DNA of 64,000 bases from Neoceratodus forsteri. Taxonomy: Eukaryota > Chordata > Ceratodontiformes > Ceratodontidae. The stretch is taken from the NCBI GenBank assembly GCA_016271365.2, contig CM028136.1, positions 470,516,001 to 470,580,000 on the forward strand. The letters are read 5' to 3'. This document shows, one piece after another, positions 54,991 to 64,000 of this stretch. A program made the position numbers and the translations under genes. How positions within the stretch are numbered: position 1 is the stretch's first letter; each line of letters opens with the position of its first letter. A model generated the notes under the pieces. The model was not told the DNA's origin. It saw only the letters and a program-made list of their open reading frames with translations, and ran no database searches.

Positions 54991-56694
54991 GACACAACTT
55001 GCACATGTGCGGCAGTCATAAATGCTCAGTTGCAGTGAATGATATTTTGCCATACATGATGATGCCAGCAGAACTACACATGTGCGTGGGGTGCGCATGT
55101 GCAGTTCATGCCACTGGAATGTGGAAGTAACAGCTGAAATAGTGCAGCTGTTATTCCATTGTGGCCGGTGATGGCAGAGGGGTTCAAGCTCCGTTGGGCT
55201 TTTCGAAGGATACTTCCAAAAATTCAGCAGAAGGTTCCATGATCAGCCGTTTTTTAGAGCTACTGAGCGATTGAAATAGTGCCACAGACTATGCCCACAG
55301 CCCTAAGAAGTGATAATAATAACAGTGTTTTTCTCATAAAGTTAGTGGGGAAAAGAACTCAGTAGGCTTCTGGTCTTCTTTCTTTCCTTGACTCAGATGC
55401 TTGTACTGCATGTTTATAAATTCAGTTTAGAGCAGTTTTTACCTGCTCACCAGATGTGTTCCCACACAATTTCTGGTAAAGTTAAGTGAAAAGATACATT
55501 TGTCATTTAGTTAATATTGAAGCTGGGTATTAGTAAGTGACATGCTGTATATATTTCATGGTGGTTTTCAATTTTTTTAACTATTCTTGCTTTTGCAGTA
55601 CTTTCAGTCTTACATTTTGAACTATTTACCTTTTTGCAGTTTAAATACATTGGCAGCATCTAAATAAGATGACGTGTGACTGCTCTGCAATCTCTAGCAC
55701 AGAGGGCTTAAACACAGCACAATATACTGGAACCAGTTGCAAGTTATTCAAGATGTACTCACAGAAAGAAGCTCGGTGAGCCAACCCAGTGGCATAGAAG
55801 GCTGAGGAGCTGTGCGCCTTATCACTTACCATGTTGGTGACCTGACTTCAGGAATGAACTCAAGTCACCAGGGGTTAGCTGGGGCAGAGAGAACTGAGAA
55901 TCTGGAGGAGAGTTCTCCTCTCCTGTGGTGGGGTGGCTTGCTGACTTGGCCTTGGCTGCCCCTGGGTGGAGGCCTGGGAATAGTGTTGACAGTTTCAGCA
56001 ACACAAAGAGAGGGGCCATGATTCTATAGCATGTTCACCTCTGTGTACATGCCTACATACTTCTGCAACAGGGGACTTAGGGAGAACACAGAAAATGGTT
56101 GGCATGGGCTATACGAAGCCCTGTCTGTTTGCCTCCATTTTGTACCATTGCCCAGTCACCAGCACAATCTGGATGAGAGTCACCAGGTGGAGTGAGCATG
56201 ACCCCCCTTACTGACCCCATGGGGGGCAAACTGTGGGGGATCATGGGCTTGGTTGTCCAGGGAGATGGGTGGTGGGCAAGAGGGATAAGGACAGGGCTGA
56301 GAACCCACCCACAGCAACCAGCAGGTGAAAAAGCTTTATGAAAAAAAAAAAGGAAAGAAGCTTGTCTACTCAGTTCCAGACCACAGAAGCAGACACTACA
56401 GTTGTGTTCCAGGATGATAAACTTCCTTATTTAGTAAATTAGCAGTGAACTAGTGACGCTGTCCCTCAAGCAGTCAAACATTTTCATGCCTCCTGTGCTT
56501 CTTCATCCTGCAACACAACTGTAGTGTCCGCTTCTGCTGTCTGGGACTGAGTAGCCAAGCATCTTTCTCTGAGTACAATGTGACTGCTCTGTACACTCTG
56601 ATCCAGTTTAGCACAAATGTAAAGAATAGGTATTCCACCTGGTAAAGGACTAAACTATTGAAAACTGTGGAAAATAGAAAGATAGACAATTATG
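54991..56694. other. Unclassified stretch, no gene seen
   Basis: About 1.7 kb. Small ORFs near 55812-56021 have no domain and no coding-like continuation. An A run lies at 56341. Confidence 0.35.
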
Positions 56695-57465
56695 GCAGAA
56701 AAATATCAACAGTACACCCAGGTTGCCTGTAACATCCTATCATATCCAAAACCTTTTGTCAATATGGGGGTTTTGTCTACACTCCACCACTTGCTCCCTG
56801 TCTTATTACTACCCCCTGAGCAGCAACTAAACTCTTAACTCTCTCCCAACCATGCTTGAAAACATTAATGGTTTTGGCACCCACCACCTCTGCTGGCAGA
56901 CTGTTTCATGACTCAACCACCCTCTCAGTAAAATAAAAATGACTCACGTCCTTGTGAACTCCACCTACCAGCTTCCACTTATGTCTTCGTGTTCTAGATT
57001 CTGTACTCCCATTGAATAGTTCTTTACATTTCACCTTTTTCATTTCTTTTGGGAATTTGAAGATCTCCATCATATCACCCCTCTCTTATCTGGTCTTGGG
57101 CAAGTACATGTTCAGTGCCCTAAGCCGAACCCCATAGGATCTGTCCTGCTGGCCCAGAACCATGTTGGTTACCCTATGATGCATTGCCTCTAGCCTGCCT
57201 TATCTTTCTTTAGCCAAGAACTCCAGAACATGGCTCCAGTATGCTAGGTGTGGACTCACTAGTAATCTCTAGAGAGGCAGCCATGCCACCTTACTTCTGC
57301 TGTCAAAACCCCACCTGATGCACCCCAGCATCCTGTTTGCCTTACTATCAGTATTGTTACACTGGCTAGATTGTCTAAGGGAGTTACTTATGAGCCCTAG
57401 GTCACTTTCCTTGTAAGTGACTCCCTTAAACAATCTAGCCACTGTAACAAGACCGACAGTAAAGC
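56695..57465 (-). mobile_element. CR1-like LINE copy E with 5-prime snapback
   Basis: Minus-strand 3-prime half of a CR1 element, recognised from the antisense of the DRIEIFKFPK-, STPSILEPCSGVLG- and ANRMLGCIRWGFD-like blocks and the conserved nucleotide order seen in copies D and F. No frame is open for long. At its 5-prime end the sequence turns back on itself (57341-57394 against 57409-57465). Confidence 0.65.
57341..57465. repeat. Near-perfect inverted repeat at the 5-prime end of CR1 E
   Basis: GTTACACTGGCTAGATTGTC at 57356 pairs with ACAATCTAGCCACTGTAACA at 57430. The arms extend to about 54 bp with few mismatches and a spacer of about 14 bp. The right arm is an inverted copy of CR1 sequence. 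Confidence 0.9.
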
Positions 57466-57519
57466 CTCCTGATGTAGAAAGCCATGTACATGCTACCCAT
57501 AGTCGGCATTTTGAGGTTT

Positions 57520-57904
57520 TTCTTTTTTAACATGAAACTTTTTATTAAAGTTTTAACAAATAAACAACTAAACAAATAAACCGTCATAACATCGGAAACA
57601 GTAAAACATGGGTAATATTAATACATGAAAAGCAACTATATGCAAAAGTGAGAGCACTGGCAATGGCAATACAGTGGAAAATCAGAAACAAACATCTGAA
57701 AAACAGCATACTTGGAAAGTAGCATAACAAAAGAATACAGTTAACTATATGCAAAAAGGATAATGAGTATTAACGTCAAATACTTTAACATAAAACTGTT
57801 AAGTTAAATTTAAAGCCAAACACACAACACAAACAATGTTAAAAAGCCAACATGAGCTTTGAAGAGCCATTAGAATAAGTTGAGAAAAAATGATAATGAT
57901 ATAT
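57520..57904 (-). other. L1-type 3-prime UTR
   Basis: An AT-rich non-coding run ending (minus strand) AACTTTAATAAAAAGTTTC and an A run. It contains a polyadenylation-like AATAAA. Separated from its coding part by CR1 F. Confidence 0.6.
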
Positions 57905-59140
57905 ATAGAAACATAGTATGTATCGGCAGATGGGGTCAATGAGAACCATTTAGTTTGCCCATGTATATTACCTCCCCCCAATCAGGTTGCTGTGTCAAGT
58001 TTTCCACACTGTCTCTCCCATGCCAGCTTGAATTATCTGACCATCTTTGACACTACCACCTGTGGGGGTAGGCCATTCCAAGGCTCCACCACCCTTCTGA
58101 AGAGAAGAACTTCATTATGTTACTCCTGAACCTGCCCCTTCCCCCAGGTGCATGTCATGACCTCCGACCTGGGTGTAGCTATGTACCTGAAGGCGATCCT
58201 GTGCATATACCTCGCTGATACCCTTCAGGTATTTAAATGTCTCTATTGTGCCCCCCCATCCCTTCTTTGTTCCAGTGAGTTCATGTTGAGCTGCTTAAGC
58301 CTTACATCATATGGCTCATAATGCAGACCTTGCACCATCTTTGCTGCCCTTCTTTGTATAGTCTCTAGTCTTTCTGGGTCTTTCCTAAAGTGAGACCTCC
58401 AGAATTGGGCACAGTACCCAGGTGAGGCCTCACCAGGGACCTGTACAGTGGCATAATCACCTCCCTTTTTCTGCTGGTTATGCCCCTCCCTATCCAATCC
58501 AGGATGCTGCTGGCCTTTTGTGCCACCTTTTCACATTGTTCGCCAATCTTCAAGTTGTCTGTGATGATCACTCCAAGATCATGCTCGTGTTTTGTTACCA
58601 CCAGCTATAGACCCATTTAGAAAGTAATTTCTTCCTGGGTTGCATCTTCCTAGGTGCATAACCTTACATTTTTTGGTGTTGAAATTCAACTGCCAATTCC
58701 CTGACCATTCTTCCAATTTCCTACGGTCTGACTCCAACTTTTGAGTCCCTTCAGCTGAGTCCACCCTATTGCAGAGCTTTGTGTCATCTGCAAATAGGCA
58801 CACCTTCCCATTTTGGTCATCAGCTATGTTGCTGATGAATACATTGAAAAGTATCAGTCCCAGCACTGAACCCTGTGGAACACCACTTGTAACTCTCCTC
58901 TCCTCTCACAGTGTGCCATTTACCAGTACCTTCCGGGTCCTTCCATTGAGCCAGTTTTGGATCCAGTTTACAATTTTTGTCCCAATACCAATGTGCTCCA
59001 GCTTGTTTATTAGCCTCCTGTGTGAAATGGAGTTGAAAGCCTTGCTGAAGTCTAGGTATACCACGGCTACTGCATCCCCATTATCCAATTTTTTTGACCC
59101 AGTCAAAGTATTCGATTAGGTTAGTCTGGCAAGACCTTCC
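57905..59140 (-). mobile_element. CR1-like LINE copy F
   Basis: Minus-strand RT with AVAVVYLDFSKAFNSISHRRL (near 59070), VTSGVPQGSVLGLILFNVFI (58880) and an intact catalytic FADDTKLCN (58800). WQLNFNTKKCKVMHLGRC, SSILDWIGRGITSRKREVIM and IQRRAAKMVQGLHYEPYDVR follow; the 3-prime end is at ATAGAAACATAG (57906). The 5-prime end is truncated near 59140. One stop after VLVNGTL and frameshifts near 58580 and 58430 break the ORF. Confidence 0.85.
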
Positions 59141-59499
59141 TACATACACCAGTTAATACAATAATTCAATATACTGGGAAAGCAAAAGATACAAAAACAA
59201 CCACAATAGTTACCAGATCTTAACAACTGGGATGTGTCAAACCCAAAGTACTTAAAGCAAATAATAATAATAATAATAATCCTCTAAAGATATATTACAT
59301 CCAAAAATATCATTTATAATGTCGAGTACATCATAAGCAGTGAAAGGTCTTGGAGATGAACTTAAATTGTAGAAAAACACCAACAGAGACAGTATAATAG
59401 ATATCCAACTTATCAAGGGGTGGTGGGGGTTACAAAAGGGGGAAGAGGAACTGAACACAGATGAGAACAGAGAAAGGGGGCCCATTTATTATAAAAGAT

Positions 59500-60550
59500 A
59501 GCATACTGCCGTAAATAAGTATGGGATAATCTTTCAAAAAGCACAATCTGAGACAGGGTTGCAGGCCAGGAAGGGACAGAGGGAAGAAGGAGGTCATTCT
59601 ATTTTTGAAGAAAATGCCCTTTCACTTATAGTAGCACCATAACAAGCCAAGATCAATACACCAAGGGAAGGGGAGGGAAGGCAGTGCTGAAGGGAGCCCT
59701 AAGACAGCCAGTTTGGAACTTGGGACAATAGGCATTTGCACAATTTTTGAACAGTCAGAAAAAAATGCATTCCACCATGTTTCACGATGGGGACAACTCT
59801 ACAAAATGTGTAAGAGATCAGCCCCTGATTGTGTACAATGCCAACAAGTGGAGTTCATCATACGGACCATATTGTAAAGGGATTGAGGGGTTCTATACCA
59901 GTGATGTATGATCTTAAAATGACTCAGTCTGCTGCTAGTGTCATGACAGGCTGTTGCACTAGAGCAACCCTGCCTGCTAATCCTCCTCCACTATGGAAGA
60001 GTTAAACTCACTCTCCCACTTAGTCTTACAATGCACAGTCAGAGAAGGCAAGGCTGCAAAAAGAGCACGCTGGTATGTTTTCCCAGCCCAGCCCTTTGTA
60101 CCCAGGGTCTCATATGTGAAAAAGCCAGCTCCAGGGAGACAGGAAGAATAATTTCTTTTCATAGGAATGGATAGCCACCAGAAGTTGTAAATACTGCCAA
60201 AAATCAGTTTTTGATAATCCTTATTTATCTTGTAGTTGTTGAAAAGAGAGAAGCAAATCTGTTCAAGGGATAGAAAGATCCACAATAAAGTTAAGGTTCA
60301 CCTGTGCCCAGGAAGTACAGTGAACTGGGACACTCCCTCAATAAGAATATGGGGGTTATCCCAAAGATATGTAAATAACCTTGGGTGAATCTAGCAGCTC
60401 TAGGGACCATAGTGAGTGACATGCAGAAGTTCCAAGCATATAGAGTAGCAGCAAGGATAGGTTGAGACAGGGACCACTGCCGAGAGCAGCATCCAAGTAG
60501 CAAACCAAGACAGGAACCTGTGCCCAATGCATTTCCAAAGCAAGTCAGGA
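59500..60550 (-). pseudogene. L1-type C-terminal region
   Basis: The minus-strand reading includes MNSTCWHCTQSGADLLHILW followed by SCP near 59840-59770. This is a C-x2-C ... H-x4-C knuckle of the type found at the end of L1/Tx1 ORF2. Between the RT (61862) and this region a segment is missing in addition to the Penelope-like insertion. Stops are frequent. Confidence 0.6.
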
Positions 60551-61860
60551 GGGGGACTCAGAAGAAGGGCAAACAACCTATGAGACAGATTAGTACATAG
60601 TAAATTTAAACAACCTGACACACAACGCAACACATGGCTTCCCAGAAGACCATGTGGTTTTTACAAACGTAACAGGTGCAACATCTGCAATTATGCACTA
60701 AATAACAAAATGTTTCAATACCTGAAATTTGAAGATTTAAAAGCAAAGGTTAGAGAACGTATCACCTGTGACACAACCTATGTTGTTTATGTCCTATGGT
60801 GCACTTGTCAACTCATCTATGTTTGTAAAACAATAAGACCACTTAAGCAGAGGATCCAGGAACATGCACATTCCATTATTAATTGCAGGCATGACACTGC
60901 TGTGGGCTTACATTTCACCCTACACCTGATGACCTTAGGTTTATGGGATTGGAATGGGTACCACCACTCAAAAGTGGAGGAGACAGACCAAATCTCCTGA
61001 TACAAAAGGAGAGCAGATGGATCTACAGACTCAGAAGTGTCAAGCCCGAGGGACTTAATGACAAATGTGATTTGAAACTATTTTTAAAAAAGAAATAACA
61101 AAATTGAAAAAAAAAAGTTATATCTTTATTTGTATATTTTTCCAAAGTACCACTAACTAACCCGTCTCTTATTGCCTTCTTTTATTCGGGTTCTTTCATC
61201 ATTTCAGTCTGAACCTTCGGGGACTCCCTCTGTGGCACTGGACTTAATTGCATGGGGTCCCAGATTGAAGTTGCCTTTTCACTAAGTTAGGTGGTTGTCT
61301 TGGCTTAAATTGAAGGTTTGCACATCTGTCCCTTTTGTTTTTTCTTTCATTTATGTATGTATCAAAATGTAACATAATAGATTTAAATATATTACATGTA
61401 TTATTTGAGCACTTCACCTTAGCAGCTCATCAGAATGTAATTGCTGAACTGCATTGGGTCAAATATTGCATTTTTTCATTTAAGTGCTCTTGTTCTTTTC
61501 ATTTAATACACATGTGGTACTAATTTAATTAACTGATTTCATTAATGAGTTGTATTATTTAAATGTTACTTCCTCTTACCATCTCCACCCCCTGAGGAAG
61601 ACTCATCAGAGTCAAAGAGTTGGGGCAAGCTGGAATAGCACCTGTGCTGTGGACCTTTGTTTGGCTTTGTTTTTTTTTCTGTTAATAAACTACTATCTTC
61701 GTACCAGTTGTATTGCCTTATGTGCATTGCTATACCTGGTCCTGAGTGTATCATGAACTCTGCTCACATATTTCAAGTTAGGGCTGACCACCCGTATGTG
61801 GATTGCACTGACCCTGCATCGCTGGTCATGGTATTAACCTTCTTGGATTTGACTTAAAAA
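60550..61860 (+). mobile_element. Second Penelope-like fragment: GIY-YIG and 3-prime region
   Basis: LRDRLVHSKF, RNRCNICNYA (a CCHH-like zinc segment), YVVYVLWCTCQLIYVCKTIR, then PLKQRIQEHAHSI (60585-60890). The first GIY half reads VVYVL; the second reads YVCKT where YVGKT is expected, so the conserved glycine is cysteine, while the arginine in RIQEH remains. The RT domain is absent (5-prime truncated). The 3-prime part includes CCCCTGAGGAAGACTCATCA near 61588, a motif often seen near Penelope-like ends. It lies inside the L1-type element. Confidence 0.75.
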
Positions 61861-61861
61861 T

Positions 61862-63495
61862 GTTACCAGCCCATGTAATCTGAAACTGGGAACACACAGA
61901 ATTATTACAGAAAGAGTTGAGAGGGGCAAGAACAGTCTTAGATCAATTAACAGTGAGACCAGAAAGGTCTGCAAATTGGGATAAAATGTTGAATACATAA
62001 GGAAGGGACACTAATGGTGATTCCAATGTAAGGAGCAGATTATCGGTATAAGAATGCACCAAAAAAGATAATTGACCAACCCAAATTCCATGAATATCGG
62101 GTGTGGATAAATATTTTTGTGCAAGTGGATCCAAGGGCAACAAGAATAGTAGGGAGAGAGGGGTTAGCCTTGCCGAGTACCCTTTTGAAGAACGAATGGA
62201 GAAGAATATGTATGATTAGTAAAGATCACCATTGTAGGTCGTTGATATAGAACCTGGATCCAAGTCCAAACTTGGGGGCCAAAACCACAGTGGCCTAAAA
62301 CATTATATAGTTAACCCCATTGAACAGAATTGAAAGCTTTCTGGAAGTGGATTGCCAAGGCAGCCATCAGAAGGAGAGTGGACTTGGCAAATGATTTCAG
62401 ATTCAAGATGGTGCATAATTGGCCTGCTCCAGATCTACCTTTTCGGAAACCCACCCGGATAGGAATGTGTCAAAGTGGAGTTTGACAGAAATGCTGTTCC
62501 AACTGGGAGCACTTACACGTCAAATCAGAGATTTCCTTTTCTCTGTCGTTCCACTTACTGGAGGAGTAAGCTATAATCTGCCCCCTAATATAAGCTTTAA
62601 ATGCTTCTGAAACTACCCCAGGGCATACCACCACAGTTTGATTTATATCAAAATAATATTGTGCCTCTTTACAAATCCATTGTGGGAAATTGAGGTTGCA
62701 TAGCAGTAAAGGGTTATAACACCAACAGGTAGAGGAAGGTTGAGAGTAACAAAGCTGCACACATGCAATAGCAGAAGCATGGTCAGAGATTGGTATATGA
62801 CTGTATGTAGAATCCATAGAAGCAGAAGCGGCAAGATCATCAACTAACAAGTAATCGAGGTGACTCTAGGTAGCATGCACAGGGAAAAAAAAAAGAATAG
62901 CCTTGGTCAGTTGGGCGGATAAGCACCATATGTCAACCAATCCCCATTCCACTGTCAAGTCCACTAATGCCTGCTGAGAATTAGGGTGAGTATCTCGTGT
63001 AGTATTAGATTTATCAACAAAAGGGTCTAAAACCAGATTAAAGTCACCCACAATCAAGAAGGGACAACTGGTCTCCCCATAGGACTCCACTAAGGCCTGA
63101 CTTAAATGGCAGGAAAAAATGGAGTCATCAGAATTGGGAGCATAAGCTAAAGCCAAAAGCAAGTGCCCACCAGGATAACTAATTCTAACTATAACCCATC
63201 TGCCCTCGAGGCAACTTGCCATGTGTTCAACCTTTCAGAGTGATGTATGTCAGAGTAAAATCATAGTAATTTTAGACTTGCTAGAAGCAGAACTGTGTAT
63301 CAATTGACCTTCCCATCCCTTCTTTATCATCCACACAGCCATTTTGCTGGTAAGGTGGGTCTCCTGGAGTAGGGCTACATCAGTCTTTAGTGATTTCAGA
63401 TGCTGCAACAACTTTGTGCATTTGACTGGATGATTAAGTCCACTGACATTCCATGAGACCAACCTCACCAAAGGGGCCATACCATCGTAAGACAT
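61862..63495 (-). pseudogene. L1-type endonuclease and RT remnant
   Basis: From ATG at 63495: VSWNVSGLNHPVKCTKLLQH and VALLQETHLT (catalytic E); then ISYPGGHLLLALAYAPNSDD, LIVGDFNLVLDPFVDKS near 63050 and ISDHASA near 62790 (SDH). EAFKAYIRGQIIAYSSSK near 62600 leads towards the RT. After a deletion of the RT front, PLAQKYLSTPDIHGIWVG reaches the catalytic block read as SYTDNLLL near 62045, where YADDILL is usual. The second aspartate is lost. QFADLSGLTVN follows. Endonuclease residues are better kept than RT residues. Confidence 0.75.
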
Positions 63496-63640
63496 CCATG
63501 AAGGAACAATGGATTATAAGAGACAACCAATCAACAGAAATTAGTCAGTCTCCAAGGCCTCTGCCTAGCCCACACTACACAGTGGAAATAGAAATGAAAG
63601 AAACAAAGAAAAATCAGTAAATTAAGTATATCCAGTGTCG

Positions 63641-64000
63641 CAGTCCATACAAACTTACAAACATATGAACGTTGCCAGCAGCAAAAGGCCATCCTGGTCT
63701 ATTTAGGCTGCTTGAAATTGCAGCTAGCTCCCTATTCAGCAATATAGCAGTTACAGTTTACCAAAAGATATATTAACAAAGAATAGGGACTTCAAGGCTA
63801 TAACACACCCTATCCCAATCTACACAAAGCTTGAAAAACAGGACCCAACCAGCAAAAAGTGTGTGTGGAAAAAAACCCACTAAGAAATCCTAGAACCACA
63901 AAATGGGGATAATATAAAAAGAGGGAAAATTGTAACGTTCAATTATAAAAAGAGATGAAAAACAAAAAGGTGAATCCCTGCCCCCTTGCAGGTAGGAGGA
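63641..64000. other. Window edge, probably 5-prime part of the L1-type element
   Basis: No endonuclease sequence lies beyond 63495 on the minus strand. The stretch could be the inter-ORF region or flanking DNA; ORF1 is not visible within the window. Confidence 0.35.

Larger units (their letters stand above)
57520..63640 (-). mobile_element. L1-type LINE (minus), split by CR1 F and a Penelope-like fragment
   Basis: In minus orientation: endonuclease (63495-62470), part of the RT (62143-61862), C-terminal region with a zinc knuckle (60550-59500), and a 3-prime UTR ending TAATAAAAAGTTTCATG plus an A run near 57520. The poly(A)-type end, the SWNVSGLNHPVK start and LHILWSCP knuckle place it in the L1/Tx1 group. 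CR1 copy F (57905-59140) and a Penelope-like fragment (about 60550-61860) were inserted later. The element may continue beyond the window end. Confidence 0.75.

Noticed and set aside
55812..56021. Short secreted or membrane protein gene
   Set aside because: The ORFs on the two strands here are similarly long, with no promoter, splice or homology signal.

Overview
This window looks like repeat-filled intergenic DNA from a vertebrate with a large, transposon-rich genome that is not mammalian. It carries CR1, L2-type and L1-type LINEs, two Penelope-like elements, a Ngaro-type (DIRS-superfamily) tyrosine-recombinase retrotransposon, MIR-like tRNA SINEs and hAT-type DNA elements. That mix suits a salamander, caecilian, lungfish, reptile or cartilaginous fish; the sequence alone does not decide between them. 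I see no host gene exon, rRNA, functional tRNA, CRISPR array or bacterial feature. Almost every coding stretch is a broken copy of a mobile-element protein, and reading continues only across stops and frameshifts.

Layout. 1-2293: unclassified flank, then CR1 copy A with two short insertions. 2294-5311: AT-rich DNA with a diverged repeated motif. 5312-8920: a 3.6 kb hAT-type element with a perfect 8-bp target duplication, a BED zinc-finger ORF and a 233-bp tandem repeat. 9238-10880: an unassigned LINE (minus). 12515-14046: a MIR-like SINE, a dispersed repeat split by a 1,005-bp fold-back hAT-type element, and a microsatellite. 14330-17935: an L2-type LINE (minus) with a 2A-like motif. 17983-24820: one decayed long ORF of an uncharacterised animal family, split by a 1.7 kb LTR-like insertion. 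24821-28845: a second copy of the dispersed repeat holding a MIR-like SINE, an L2-type LINE 3-prime end, and a duplicated CT-rich block.

28850-49770 is the centrepiece, a nest of elements inside elements. An unassigned LINE is split by a Ngaro-type element (29356-46228) and CR1 copy C (46229-49160). The Ngaro-type element has left repeat A1, then gag, RNase H, tyrosine recombinase and an SGNH-hydrolase-like ORF, then B1-A2-B2 on the right. It is itself split by an L2-type LINE with a 2A-like motif (32530-39286, minus, containing CR1 copy B) and by a Penelope-like element (about 40073-44464).

49889-57465 holds CR1 copies D and E, a short CR1-type fragment and two tandem-repeat blocks. From 57520 to about 63640 a 5-prime-incomplete L1-type LINE (minus) is split by CR1 copy F and by a second Penelope-like fragment.

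The parts do not work together as a pathway. Their value is historical: insertion order, target duplications, empty sites in paralogous repeats, and shared LINE/SINE 3-prime tails can be read directly. The least ordinary signals are the split-direct-repeat Ngaro element with its hydrolase ORF, the two 2A-like LINE leaders (one beside a small signal-peptide-like ORF), the hAT-type element carrying a BED finger without a visible transposase, and the reciprocal empty sites.
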